DNA from: Nonomuraea glycinis
GTDB lineage: Bacteria > Actinomycetota > Actinomycetes > Streptosporangiales > Streptosporangiaceae
Reading direction: 5' to 3'
Assembly: GCF_014646515.1 (NCBI RefSeq)
Contig: NZ_BMNK01000002.1
Coordinates: forward strand, 1 to 64,000
Length of the DNA: 64,000 bases
The translations under genes were made by a program, and so were the position numbers. Shown here one piece after another: positions 8,718 through 15,802 of the stretch; position 1 is the first letter of the stretch, and every line of letters starts with the position of its first letter. The notes beneath the pieces are model-generated. The model was not told where the DNA came from and did not search any database. It saw only the letters and a program-made list of their open reading frames with translations.

Positions 8718-9782
8718 GTGCCCACCAAGAACCCCACCTTGGCCGCCTTCCTGTCCCGCTGGCTGGAAGAAGTGATCAAACCCAACCGGGAGCCGACCAC
8801 CTACGTCGCCTACGAGCCGCTCGTCCGGCTCTACATCGTCCCCGGCCTGGGCAAGAAGCGCCTGGACAAGCTGACCGTCCGCGACGTACAGACCTGGCTG
8901 AACACCCTGCCCACCCTCTGCACCTGCTGCGACCAGAAGAAGGACCATCAGCGGCCCGCGCACAAACGGCGGTGCTGCTCACTCGGTAAGTGCTGCAAGG
9001 GCTACCCGTCCCGAAGCACCATCGCGGGCCTCCGCCGCGTCCTGCGCTCCGCCCTCGGTCACGCCCTGCGGGAAGAAATGATCTCAAAGAACGTCGCATC
9101 GCTGACCACCCTGCCAAGCCCCAGCACGACCAAGAAGAAACGCCAGCACACGGCGTGGACGGTCGACGAGGCCCGTAGGTTTCTGGAGCATCTCCGGGAG
9201 GTCGACGACCCGCTCTATGCGGCCTATGTCCTCATCCTCGTCCTGGGCCTTCGTCGGGGGGAGGTCCTCGGCCTGGCCTGGGACTGCGTAGACCTCGGCG
9301 GCGAACAGCTCTGGATCTCCCGTCAGCTCACCAGAGTCGGTGGCCGGCTTCTCCACCGCGAGACCACCAAGACGGACGACTCAACGGCCTCCCTCCCTCT
9401 GTTCGGCCTCTGCGTCTCGGCTCTCCGGCACCGTCAACGCGTCCAGGAGGAGGCGCGCAAGGCGGCCGGAGACAGGTGGAAGCCTTCTGACCTGACCTTC
9501 ACCACGCGGACGGGCACGCCGATCGAACCGCGCAACTTTAACCGCGCCTTCGAAACCCACTGCCGCAACGCGGGCGTCCCTCGAATCCGCGTCCACGACA
9601 CCCGGCACACCTGCGCCTCGCTTCTGGCCGCCCTCGACGTACATCCACGCGTGGCGATGCGCATCCTGCGGCACTCGCAGATCTCGATGACCATGGACGT
9701 CTACACCCAGATCCCGAGCCCCGAGACGCGCAAGGCGCTCGACCGGCTCAATCAGAGCCTCGACGGCCAGGCCAAGACATAG
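8718..9782 (+). CDS. Site-specific tyrosine integrase with cysteine-rich insert
   Basis: A 354-residue integrase from GTG 8718. The core-binding domain (residues 5-130) is interrupted by a cysteine-rich insert at residues 68-93 (CTCC, CC, CC pairs), probably a zinc site. The catalytic domain carries LGLRRGE (first arginine), HDTRH, LRHSQ and the nucleophile tyrosine in DVYTQ. Family-like coding continues upstream in the same frame to about 8616 (EGKRTRKWAYGKTREKTHEKW), but no ATG or GTG is found there before a stop at 8523. The arm-binding N-terminus is therefore truncated or uses CTG at 8595. It is followed by a strong terminator. Confidence 0.85.
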   Translation: MPTKNPTLAAFLSRWLEEVIKPNREPTTYVAYEPLVRLYIVPGLGKKRLDKLTVRDVQTWLNTLPTLCTCCDQKKDHQRPAHKRRCCSLGKCCKGYPSRSTIAGLRRVLRSALGHALREEMISKNVASLTTLPSPSTTKKKRQHTAWTVDEARRFLEHLREVDDPLYAAYVLILVLGLRRGEVLGLAWDCVDLGGEQLWISRQLTRVGGRLLHRETTKTDDSTASLPLFGLCVSALRHRQRVQEEARKAAGDRWKPSDLTFTTRTGTPIEPRNFNRAFETHCRNAGVPRIRVHDTRHTCASLLAALDVHPRVAMRILRHSQISMTMDVYTQIPSPETRKALDRLNQSLDGQAKT

Positions 9783-9801
9783 CTCATTAATCCGTTGCCA
9801 C

Positions 9802-9835
9802 AAAAGCCCTTTTGGGATCACCCCAAAGGGCTTTT
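9802..9835 (+). terminator. Rho-independent terminator after the integrase
   Basis: AAAAGCCCTTT and AAAGGGCTTTT form an 11-bp stem around a short loop, 20 bp past the integrase stop. Confidence 0.8.
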
Positions 9836-9981
9836 AGTTATGCGCCAGTTCTAGCCATAGCTGAAAGGTTATATCGAACTGGCCACCGCGATAATTTCGT
9901 TATTCCTTGTTTGTGAAAGAAAAGAATAGGTTTCGTGCGAGCTGCTCAGTTCACCTTCACACCGAGCGCAACGGAGAGCGA

Positions 9982-10767
9982 ATGACGCATCCTGTGAATT
10001 GTGAGCGCGCCAAGGGGCATCACTGTGGATGTTCCGCCTGCGGCGGGGCACAGCATGGTTGGACCAATGCCCTCACGTTGGCTCGCGATCCCTCCCCCAC
10101 CAGCCGCCAAGAAGCGAGAGACCGCAGCGACGCTGACTGGGCTAAGACCCAACCACCCAGGGGGCGACGAGGGCCCTCCAAGGGGCGGCAGGCAGCAGCC
10201 ACCGACAGTGCCACAGTCGATCTCATTGACTGGCTGGTCGAAAATCCAAGCACTATCGAACACATTCAGGAAGTCGGCGACCTCCTCGCCGGTCCTGTGA
10301 TCAGAGAACTAGATAAGAGCTTCGGCGGCGGCGATCCACGAAAGACCAGACGACGCCTTACCGATCATTTCTGGTGCGATCTCCTCATCGCCCTGGCTGA
10401 AGGCATCGAGAAATTCTCGAAAGCCATGGACCAAATGCCCACATACGTTACGACGGCTATCATCAAGTCCAGAGATGTCGAGCATCGCAGCCCTCTCCTC
10501 GAAGCACTGATAGCCCTTGCCGTACGGACAGCGTGGGAGCCCATCAAGAGCATGATCCAAACCGGCGGGATCGAGGACCTGCAACGGACCTGTCGGATCC
10601 TTGCCGTCCTGATCTGCCCGGCTCCCGAAAATCACGCGGCAGTTCAGAACGGCGCCCTCCTGCCCCTGGCAAAGGAGGGCATGTTGGAGATCAGCAAAGA
10701 GCGACTTGAGCAGGTCTTCCCCGCAGACTGGGTTCACCGTCTGCGGGAGGGCCTCGGCGGTGCCTGA
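9982..10767 (+). CDS. Hypothetical protein with N-terminal Cys/His knuckle
   Basis: A 261-residue protein whose first 30 residues hold CERAKGHHCGCSACGGAQHGW, a cysteine/histidine cluster that looks metal-binding. The rest is a mainly helical domain (SATVDLIDWLVENPSTIEHIQEVGDLL onward) with no recognised family. I chose ATG 9982 (ACGGAGAG ribosome site) over the 25-residue TTG extension. It follows the integrase after a terminator, so it has its own promoter. It may be cargo of the former element, but nothing in the sequence shows its role. Confidence 0.6.
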   Translation: MTHPVNCERAKGHHCGCSACGGAQHGWTNALTLARDPSPTSRQEARDRSDADWAKTQPPRGRRGPSKGRQAAATDSATVDLIDWLVENPSTIEHIQEVGDLLAGPVIRELDKSFGGGDPRKTRRRLTDHFWCDLLIALAEGIEKFSKAMDQMPTYVTTAIIKSRDVEHRSPLLEALIALAVRTAWEPIKSMIQTGGIEDLQRTCRILAVLICPAPENHAAVQNGALLPLAKEGMLEISKERLEQVFPADWVHRLREGLGGA

Positions 10768-10807
10768 GCAAGGCTGCTGGTTTCCGCCCCCGTGAACGAA
10801 CCGATCG

Positions 10808-11311
10808 TTAAGCGCTTCGCCAGGCGTCGGTGATGCAGGACTCCTCGAAGTGCCACCAGCCATCCATTTGACCGCGTGTCAGCAGCGTCCTTATCTGCCC
10901 AAGGTCTGCGTCAGCCGGCACGGTGAAGGCGATTAGAGAAAGCTCCGAGCTGAAGGATTCCCCGCCTAGGCCGAACGCGGCCAATCGCTCGCGCACGGCC
11001 TGCGCGCTTCGCCCGAGCGGTCCATCGGGCACCGGCAGGACCCGGATCGTGCAATTGCCCGACGCCTCCACCCGCTCACAGGCCCAGTGAAGCCCGTCGT
11101 CGTCGGTGATGAAGCGCACCACGTCGCCTTCGGCGACCCCGTCCTGCAGAAACGGGACGTTCGCCACACGGGCGGTGTCCCGGCTCAAGCGCGTGGCCCA
11201 AAGCCCTTCGGTGTCGTAGGGAAGCCAGCCTTCCCGCGGCACGAACTGAAACCACACCTTGATCAGGCCGGGCTCTATAGGAACACGTTCGGAGGGGGCT
11301 GCGAGGATCAT
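10808..11311 (-). CDS. DUF4265 domain-containing protein
   Basis: A 167-residue protein. The N-terminal two thirds matches the DUF4265 pattern: EGWLPYDTEGLWATRLSRDTARVANVPF, then GVAEGDVVRFITDDDG. Members are small soluble proteins of unknown function, often in immunity or accessory contexts. The open frame extends 71 codons further upstream, but that part reads through tRNA-Arg, so ATG 11311 (MILAAPSERV) is taken as the start. It is transcribed away from the tRNA and its terminator. Confidence 0.75.
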   Translation of the reverse strand: MILAAPSERVPIEPGLIKVWFQFVPREGWLPYDTEGLWATRLSRDTARVANVPFLQDGVAEGDVVRFITDDDGLHWACERVEASGNCTIRVLPVPDGPLGRSAQAVRERLAAFGLGGESFSSELSLIAFTVPADADLGQIRTLLTRGQMDGWWHFEESCITDAWRSA

Positions 11312-11390
11312 GCCCACATGATCGCGTTGTCTGTAGGAGACCGGCTGTGTGGGCTCGCGTTGCTGTAGAACGCTGCTGTACGGCCACGAA

Positions 11391-11423
11391 AAAGGCCCTC
11401 CGGGATCATCCCGAAGGGCCTTT
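11391..11423 (-). terminator. Terminator downstream of tRNA-Arg
   Basis: AAAGGCCCTCCGGGA and TCCCGAAGGGCCTTT pair over 15 bp with one wobble. Read on the minus strand the stem is followed by a T run, 10 bp past the tRNA 3' end. Confidence 0.75.
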
Positions 11424-11432
11424 GAACTGGAG

Positions 11433-11505
11433 TGCGGCCGACAGGAGTCGAACCCGTAACCTTCTGATCCGTAGTCAGATGCTCTATCCATTGAGCTACG
11501 GCCGC
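11433..11505 (-). tRNA. tRNA-Arg (anticodon ACG)
   Basis: The minus strand folds as a 73-nt cloverleaf: acceptor GCGGCCG/CGGCCGC with discriminator A, D arm GCTC/GAGC, anticodon stem TCTGA/TCAGA around CTACGGA (anticodon ACG), and T arm ACGGG-TTCGACT-CCTGT. CCA is not encoded. A tyrosine integrase lies 1.7 kb away, but I found no duplicated tRNA end that would mark an attachment site. Confidence 0.95.
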
Positions 11506-11562
11506 TCGTTTCTGGAACAAGCATAGCGGGTCTTCAGCCGTGCCTCGAACCGGTTTCCGCAA

Positions 11563-12117
11563 TCATGACTCCGCCTGCTCCACCTTCTTGGGCCAGAGGG
11601 TGTAGCTGACCGGCCAGAGAAGGGCGATCAACACGATCTTGCTGAGTCCTCCCACCATGCCCAGCAATGGCTCGGTACGGGTCGGATCGCCCACAAGCCA
11701 GACCAGGGCGAGCCCGATCATCCAGGCGACCCCGTACGCCACCACGATCCACAACCAGAGCACCCACTCGTACCGGGCTCTGGCCGTGCCGCCGGCCGGA
11801 GGACGTGGGGGTGGGGGGCCGTCGGCGAAGCGGTGGTGGAACTTGGCGTCGGCCCAGCGCAGGGTGCGGTGTCCGAAGACGAGCGAATAGGCGAGGTAGG
11901 CCACGGCGAGGACGTGTCTGAGGTCGGCCGGGGCACCGGCGCGCATGTCGATCACCGCGGCCGCGAGGAGGATCACGTCCAGGAGCGGAACGCTGAGCAG
12001 GAGGACGTTGCTGAGCCGGCGGTGGCCCCACAGATAGCGGCTGGCGAGGCCGAGGGCGAGCAGCACCCAGAAGCCGACTTCGCAGGCGACGATGATGGCG
12101 AGAATCACCTTATCCAT
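11563..12117 (-). CDS. Integral membrane protein of unknown function
   Basis: About 184 residues with five to six hydrophobic spans: VILAIIVACEVGFWVLLALGL, NVLLLSVPLLDVILLAAAVI, HVLAVAYLAYSLVFG, and two C-terminal spans in WVLWLWIVVAYGVAWMIGLALVW and LLGMVGGLSKIVLIALLWPVSY. A proline-rich linker (PPPPRPPAGG) separates the third and fourth. No family is recognised. Starts at 12117, 12123 or 12144 are all possible and none has a good ribosome site. It is divergent from the histidine kinase at 12242 with a long palindrome in between. Confidence 0.6.
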   Translation of the reverse strand: MDKVILAIIVACEVGFWVLLALGLASRYLWGHRRLSNVLLLSVPLLDVILLAAAVIDMRAGAPADLRHVLAVAYLAYSLVFGHRTLRWADAKFHHRFADGPPPPRPPAGGTARARYEWVLWLWIVVAYGVAWMIGLALVWLVGDPTRTEPLLGMVGGLSKIVLIALLWPVSYTLWPKKVEQAES

Positions 12118-12160
12118 GGTCATGGACGCTTTGGTGGTTTTCATCCCCAGGGAAGACGAG

Positions 12161-12192
12161 CCTGTGGATACATCGAAGGGTGTATCCACAGG
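12161..12192. promoter_or_regulatory. 12-bp perfect inverted repeat between divergent genes
   Basis: CCTGTGGATACA (12161-12172) and TGTATCCACAGG (12181-12192) are perfect reverse complements separated by 8 bp, in the gap between the membrane protein and the histidine kinase. The position and symmetry fit an operator, plausibly of the response regulator encoded downstream. Confidence 0.6.
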
Positions 12193-12241
12193 CGGACCGG
12201 CGAAGGAGGGAAACGGTCGCGTTCGGTGGTGGGATGGGGGC

Positions 12242-13390
12242 ATGAAACGCGTGGCCCTGTGGGCTGGGCTGGCCTTCCTCATGGGCCTGATCCTGATCGC
12301 GGCCGGGGCCTCCCTGCGCCGCGACGCTCCCATGGGGCAGCTCGTGGTTCCGCTGGCGATCGTGTGCGCGGCCGTCCTGCTGCGGACGCGGGCGCCGCTC
12401 TGGTCGCTCGGGCTGGGGACTTTGGGCGTCGTGCTCGACGCGTTCATAGGGCCGTCGCTGGGGACGGTCCTCGTCTACACCGACAATCTGTACGCCGCCG
12501 CGCTGTACGGTCCGGCGCGGTTCTCGCGATGGCTGCTGGGGATCACCACCGTGCTGGCGGTGGGGGCGGGAGCCGCCGGCTGGTTCATCGCCGGGGACTG
12601 GCGGCTGCTGGCCCTGGTCGGCTTCCAGTTGGCGCTGGTCCTGGTGACGCCGGTGACGACCGCGCTGGTTCTGCGCCAGCATCGTGATCAAGTGGTCATC
12701 GAGCGGGCCAAGGCCGAGCAGGTGGCGCGGCTGGCCGAGCTCGACCGCCAGGCGGCGATCTCCGCCGAGCGGACCCGGATGGCCCGCGAGCTCCACGACA
12801 TGATCGCGAACCATTTCAGCGCCATCGCCATCCAGTCCACCGCCGCGCTCTCCCGTAAGGACCTCGATCAGGCCACCGTCCGCAAGGTCATGGAGTCCGT
12901 ACGCGAGAACAGCGTGAAGGGGATGGCCGAGATGCGGTCCATGATCGGGCTGCTGCGGCAGGAAGGTGACGAAGGGGAGGCCATGCGGCCGCGGTTGCTC
13001 GACGCGGAGATCCTGGTGGACAGGTCCCGGCAGTCGGGGATGGCCGTCGAGTTCCAGGTCGAGGGCGAGGCGCGCGAGCTCTCTCCCGCGGTCGATCTGG
13101 CCGGTTATCGCATCGTTCAGGAGGCGCTGACGAATGCGCTCAAACACGGCGAGCAACCGGCCGCCGTCAGCATTCGCTATCAGCCTCACCAGGTGTCGCT
13201 GATCGTCGACAACCCGGTCAACGGCAGGAAGACGAGCCTGCCGGGCGCCGGGGTGGGGCTGATCGGCATGCGGGAGCGGACCAAACTGGTGGGCGGCACG
13301 TTCGAGGCCGGCCCTCGCGGAAGCGACTGGCGCGTCACGGCGGCTCTTCCCACCTCGGACAAGCCTGCGTCGGACAAGGATCCTCCGTGA
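12242..13390 (+). CDS. NarL-type two-component sensor histidine kinase
   Basis: A 382-residue kinase. The N-terminal 140 residues hold four to five membrane spans with little extracytoplasmic sequence, so it may sense the membrane itself. A coiled linker leads to the HisKA_3 box RTRMARELHDMIANHFSAIAIQ, whose first histidine is the phosphorylation site. The ATPase domain has the N box EALTNALKHG and the G box GVGLIGMRERTKLVGG. ATG 12242 follows a GGGGG ribosome site. The cognate regulator begins 61 bp downstream, and the same strand then continues into the radical SAM operon. Confidence 0.9.
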   Translation: MKRVALWAGLAFLMGLILIAAGASLRRDAPMGQLVVPLAIVCAAVLLRTRAPLWSLGLGTLGVVLDAFIGPSLGTVLVYTDNLYAAALYGPARFSRWLLGITTVLAVGAGAAGWFIAGDWRLLALVGFQLALVLVTPVTTALVLRQHRDQVVIERAKAEQVARLAELDRQAAISAERTRMARELHDMIANHFSAIAIQSTAALSRKDLDQATVRKVMESVRENSVKGMAEMRSMIGLLRQEGDEGEAMRPRLLDAEILVDRSRQSGMAVEFQVEGEARELSPAVDLAGYRIVQEALTNALKHGEQPAAVSIRYQPHQVSLIVDNPVNGRKTSLPGAGVGLIGMRERTKLVGGTFEAGPRGSDWRVTAALPTSDKPASDKDPP

Positions 13391-13451
13391 TCGTCCTCCT
13401 GTACGGATCCGTGTGGCGAGGTGAAGGCGATATGACCCAGCTGGAGGAACG

Positions 13452-14087
13452 ATGACCATCAGGGTGCTGGTGGCTGACGATCATGCGGCAGTCCGGGCCG
13501 GGATTGTGATGATCCTCGATGGGGTGGACGACATCGAGGTGGTGGGTGAGGCGGCCGATGGGGTGGAGGCCGTCGCGCTGGCCGGCGAGACGCGGCCTGA
13601 CGTGGTGTTGATGGATGTGCGCATGCCCAGGATGGACGGGATCTCCGCCACCAGGGAGTTGGCCGGGGTGGCCGACGTGCTGATTCTGACGACGTTCGAC
13701 ATTGACGAGTATGTGTTCGGGGCGCTGCGGGCGGGGGCTGCCGGGTTCCTGTTGAAGAACACCGATGCCGATTCGCTGATCGACGCGGTGCGGTTGGTGG
13801 CCAAGGGGGATGGGTTGATCTCGCCGGGGGTGACCCGGCGGCTGATCTCGGCCTTCGCCGAGCAGGCTCCGCGCCGGGAGCAGGCGGATACGACGGTGCT
13901 GACGCCGCGCGAGCGGGAGGTGCTGGCCTGCGTCGGGCGGGGGATGTCCAACGCGGAGATCGCCAGAGAGCTCGACATGGCGGAGGCCACCACGAAGACC
14001 CACGTCAGCCGGGTGCTGAACAAGCTCAACCTGAGGAGCCGAGTCCAAGCCGCCATCTACTACTCAGAGGGGGATATAGGGCCGTAG
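13452..14087 (+). CDS. LuxR/NarL family response regulator
   Basis: A 211-residue regulator. The receiver domain (residues 3-118) carries the acidic pair VADDH, the phospho-acceptor aspartate in VVLMDVRMPRMDG, the threonine in ILTTF and the lysine in FLLKN. The C-terminal GerE helix-turn-helix (residues 145-205) reads LTPREREVLACVGRGMSNAEIARELDMAEATTKTHVSRVLNKL. The partner is the kinase upstream. The next gene starts only 10 bp after its stop, so the membrane-protein and radical SAM genes are probably on the same transcript. Confidence 0.92.
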   Translation: MTIRVLVADDHAAVRAGIVMILDGVDDIEVVGEAADGVEAVALAGETRPDVVLMDVRMPRMDGISATRELAGVADVLILTTFDIDEYVFGALRAGAAGFLLKNTDADSLIDAVRLVAKGDGLISPGVTRRLISAFAEQAPRREQADTTVLTPREREVLACVGRGMSNAEIARELDMAEATTKTHVSRVLNKLNLRSRVQAAIYYSEGDIGP

Positions 14088-14097
14088 TCTGAACGCC

Positions 14098-14418
14098 GTG
14101 AGCACGCCACCGCCTCCGCCGCCCCAGCAGCCTCGTCAAACGGGACTGATCGTCGGGCTGGCGTTCGCGGGGCTCTTCGGTTACGTGGTCGTCAATGTGG
14201 TGGTGGGGTTCATCGCCGTGGCCACGGGGTCGAGCGTGGGGGTCGGCATCGCGGCGGCGTTCCTCGCCGCCTTCGCCTTCGGGCTCGGGCTGACGCTGGT
14301 GTTCATGCGTAAGCCCTGGTCGCAGGGGCTGGGGATGGGGCTGATGATCGGGTGGGCGCTGGTGTCCATCGTGTCGGCCGGCTTCTGCACAGGGCTCAAT
14401 CCCGGACTGTACGTCTAG
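14098..14418 (+). CDS. Small membrane protein, GLNPGLY family
   Basis: A 106-residue protein from GTG: a proline-rich cytosolic start (STPPPPPPQQP), then three hydrophobic spans (GLIVGLAFAGLFGYVVVNVVVGF, VGIAAAFLAAFAFGLGLTLVF, MGLMIGWALVSIVSAGFC) and an ending FCTGLNPGLYV. It is a shorter paralogue of the next gene, sharing the RKPW motif, GLGMGLMIGWAL and the terminal FCTGxNPGLY. Function unknown. It lies 10 bp after the response regulator in the two-component/radical SAM operon. Confidence 0.75.
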   Translation: MSTPPPPPPQQPRQTGLIVGLAFAGLFGYVVVNVVVGFIAVATGSSVGVGIAAAFLAAFAFGLGLTLVFMRKPWSQGLGMGLMIGWALVSIVSAGFCTGLNPGLYV

Positions 14419-14483
14419 ATGACGGCATCGATCGGGCGGCGATCCACGCCCTCTAGCCTGTACGGGATCGGAGGGGAGATCAC

Positions 14484-15065
14484 GTGAGCACACCACCTCG
14501 GGAGCCGGACGACCACGGCCAGGACTGGCCCCCGCCTCACCAGGCCCCCCAGGGACCGCCGCCTCCGCAAGGACCCCCCGTACAAGGACCGCCACCCCCG
14601 TACGGACAAGGCATGGCCGGGCAAGGGCCGCCGCCCCCGGGGTACGGGCAAGGACCTCCTGGTCAGGGACATCCTGGGCAAGGGCCGCCGCCTCCTCCGT
14701 ACGGGCAAGGGCCGCAGTGGGGGCCGCCGCCCCCGCCCTCCAATAACTCCACAGGCGTGGCTGTCGGGATGGCCTTCGCCGGTGTCGGCATCTACAGCGC
14801 CGTGAACACCGTGCTGGGGTTCTTCATCTTCTTCGCCGCCCTGAGCCAGGGCACCTCCACCAGCGGCGGCCCCAGCCCCTCCGTCTTGGTCGCGGTCGGG
14901 GCCGTGATCCTGGTGGTCGTCGGCCTGGTCGCCGGGATCGGGCTGCTGTTCGTCCGTAAGCCCTGGGCGACCGGCATGGGCCTCGGGCTCATGATCGGCT
15001 GGGCGCTGTGGTCGATCACGACGGCCGGCTTCTGCACCGGCATCAACCCGGGCCTGTACGGCTGA
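14484..15065 (+). CDS. Proline/glycine-rich membrane protein, paralogue of the preceding gene
   Basis: A 193-residue protein from GTG. Residues 1-88 are a low-complexity P/G/Q tail with repeats such as GPPPPYGQG, followed by three membrane spans and the shared C-terminal RKPWATGMGLGLMIGWALWSITTAGFCTGINPGLYG. The tail probably lies in the cytosol and may scaffold other proteins. The gene ends 2 bp before the Lgt-like gene. Its tandem duplication with the preceding gene suggests two related membrane subunits acting with the downstream enzymes. Confidence 0.75.
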   Translation: MSTPPREPDDHGQDWPPPHQAPQGPPPPQGPPVQGPPPPYGQGMAGQGPPPPGYGQGPPGQGHPGQGPPPPPYGQGPQWGPPPPPSNNSTGVAVGMAFAGVGIYSAVNTVLGFFIFFAALSQGTSTSGGPSPSVLVAVGAVILVVVGLVAGIGLLFVRKPWATGMGLGLMIGWALWSITTAGFCTGINPGLYG

Positions 15066-15067
15066 CC

Positions 15068-15802
15068 ATGCTCCCCCTTCACGAAATCTTCGTCGGCCTG
15101 GGGGTGCTCGTCGCCTCGGTGGTGTTCGTCCGTGAGGCCCGCCGCCGGGGCGCGCTGAACGAGCAGTCGCTGGTCGCCGTCACCGGAGCGCTGGTCGGCG
15201 GCGCGATCGGCATGCGACTGGCCGGCTGGCTGGAGACGCTGAGCCTGGCGGACCTGTGGATGTACGGCTCCCGCAGCATCCTCGGCGGCCTGACCGGCGC
15301 GTACGTCGGCGTCCTGATCGCCAAGAAGATCATCGGCTACCGGGAGCGCACCGGCGACCTGTTCGCCCCGGCGGTGGCGCTCGGCATGGCGGTGGGCCGG
15401 ATCGGCTGCCATCTGACCGAAGCGCCGGGACGGCCCACGCTCCTGCCGTGGGGCGTGCACGCACCGGCATCGACACCGGAGTGCCCCGGCTGCCTGGCCG
15501 GGCAGGCGATGCATCCGTCGTTCATCTACGAGATCGTCTTCCATCTGGCCGCGTTCGCCGCCCTGGTCTGGGCACGTAAGCGGCTTACCGTGCCGGGTGA
15601 GTTGTTCACGCTCTATCTGGCGGGATATGCCACCTTCCGGTTCCTGGTGGAGTTCACCCGGGCGAACGAGATCCTGTGGCTGGAGCTCACCGGCCCGCAG
15701 TGTTTCCTCGTTCCGGGCCTGCTGCTGCTCGGGTTGCGGGTGGCGTACGGCTGGCGACGCGGCCACTACGATCCACTTTTCCAGCGAAAGGTCATGACAT
15801 GA
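15068..15802 (+). CDS. Lgt-like membrane protein (prolipoprotein diacylglyceryl transferase family)
   Basis: A 244-residue multi-span protein. The Lgt hallmarks are recognisable: LGGLTGAYVGVLIAKK, AVALGMAVGRIGCHLTE, AMHPSFIYEIVFHLAAF and the C-terminal GYATFRFLVEFTR. However, the canonical motif GRIGNFINGE reads GRIGCHLTEA here, and the histidine of the FHGG segment is replaced (SILGG). These positions include residues regarded as important in bona fide Lgt, so it may use a glycerolipid in a different reaction. It starts 2 bp after the preceding stop and overlaps the radical SAM gene by 4 bp (ATGA). Confidence 0.75.
   Translation: MLPLHEIFVGLGVLVASVVFVREARRRGALNEQSLVAVTGALVGGAIGMRLAGWLETLSLADLWMYGSRSILGGLTGAYVGVLIAKKIIGYRERTGDLFAPAVALGMAVGRIGCHLTEAPGRPTLLPWGVHAPASTPECPGCLAGQAMHPSFIYEIVFHLAAFAALVWARKRLTVPGELFTLYLAGYATFRFLVEFTRANEILWLELTGPQCFLVPGLLLLGLRVAYGWRRGHYDPLFQRKVMT

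Noticed and set aside
11433-11505. tRNA-Arg as attachment site of the integrase at 8718
   Set aside because: I found no duplicated tRNA 3' end within the window, and the integrase does not abut the tRNA.
11312-11524. 71-codon N-terminal extension of the DUF4265 gene
   Set aside because: It reads straight through tRNA-Arg and its terminator; the sequence (GRSSMDRASDYGSEGYGFDS) is the familiar product of translating a tRNA gene.
12110-13459. 449-codon minus-strand frame opposite the histidine kinase
   Set aside because: Shadow frame; the kinase has H, N and G boxes and a good start site on the plus strand.
14520-14740. Proline-rich coding repeats as a tandem DNA repeat element
   Set aside because: They are the low-complexity PPPYGQG-type tail of a coding gene, not a separate element.
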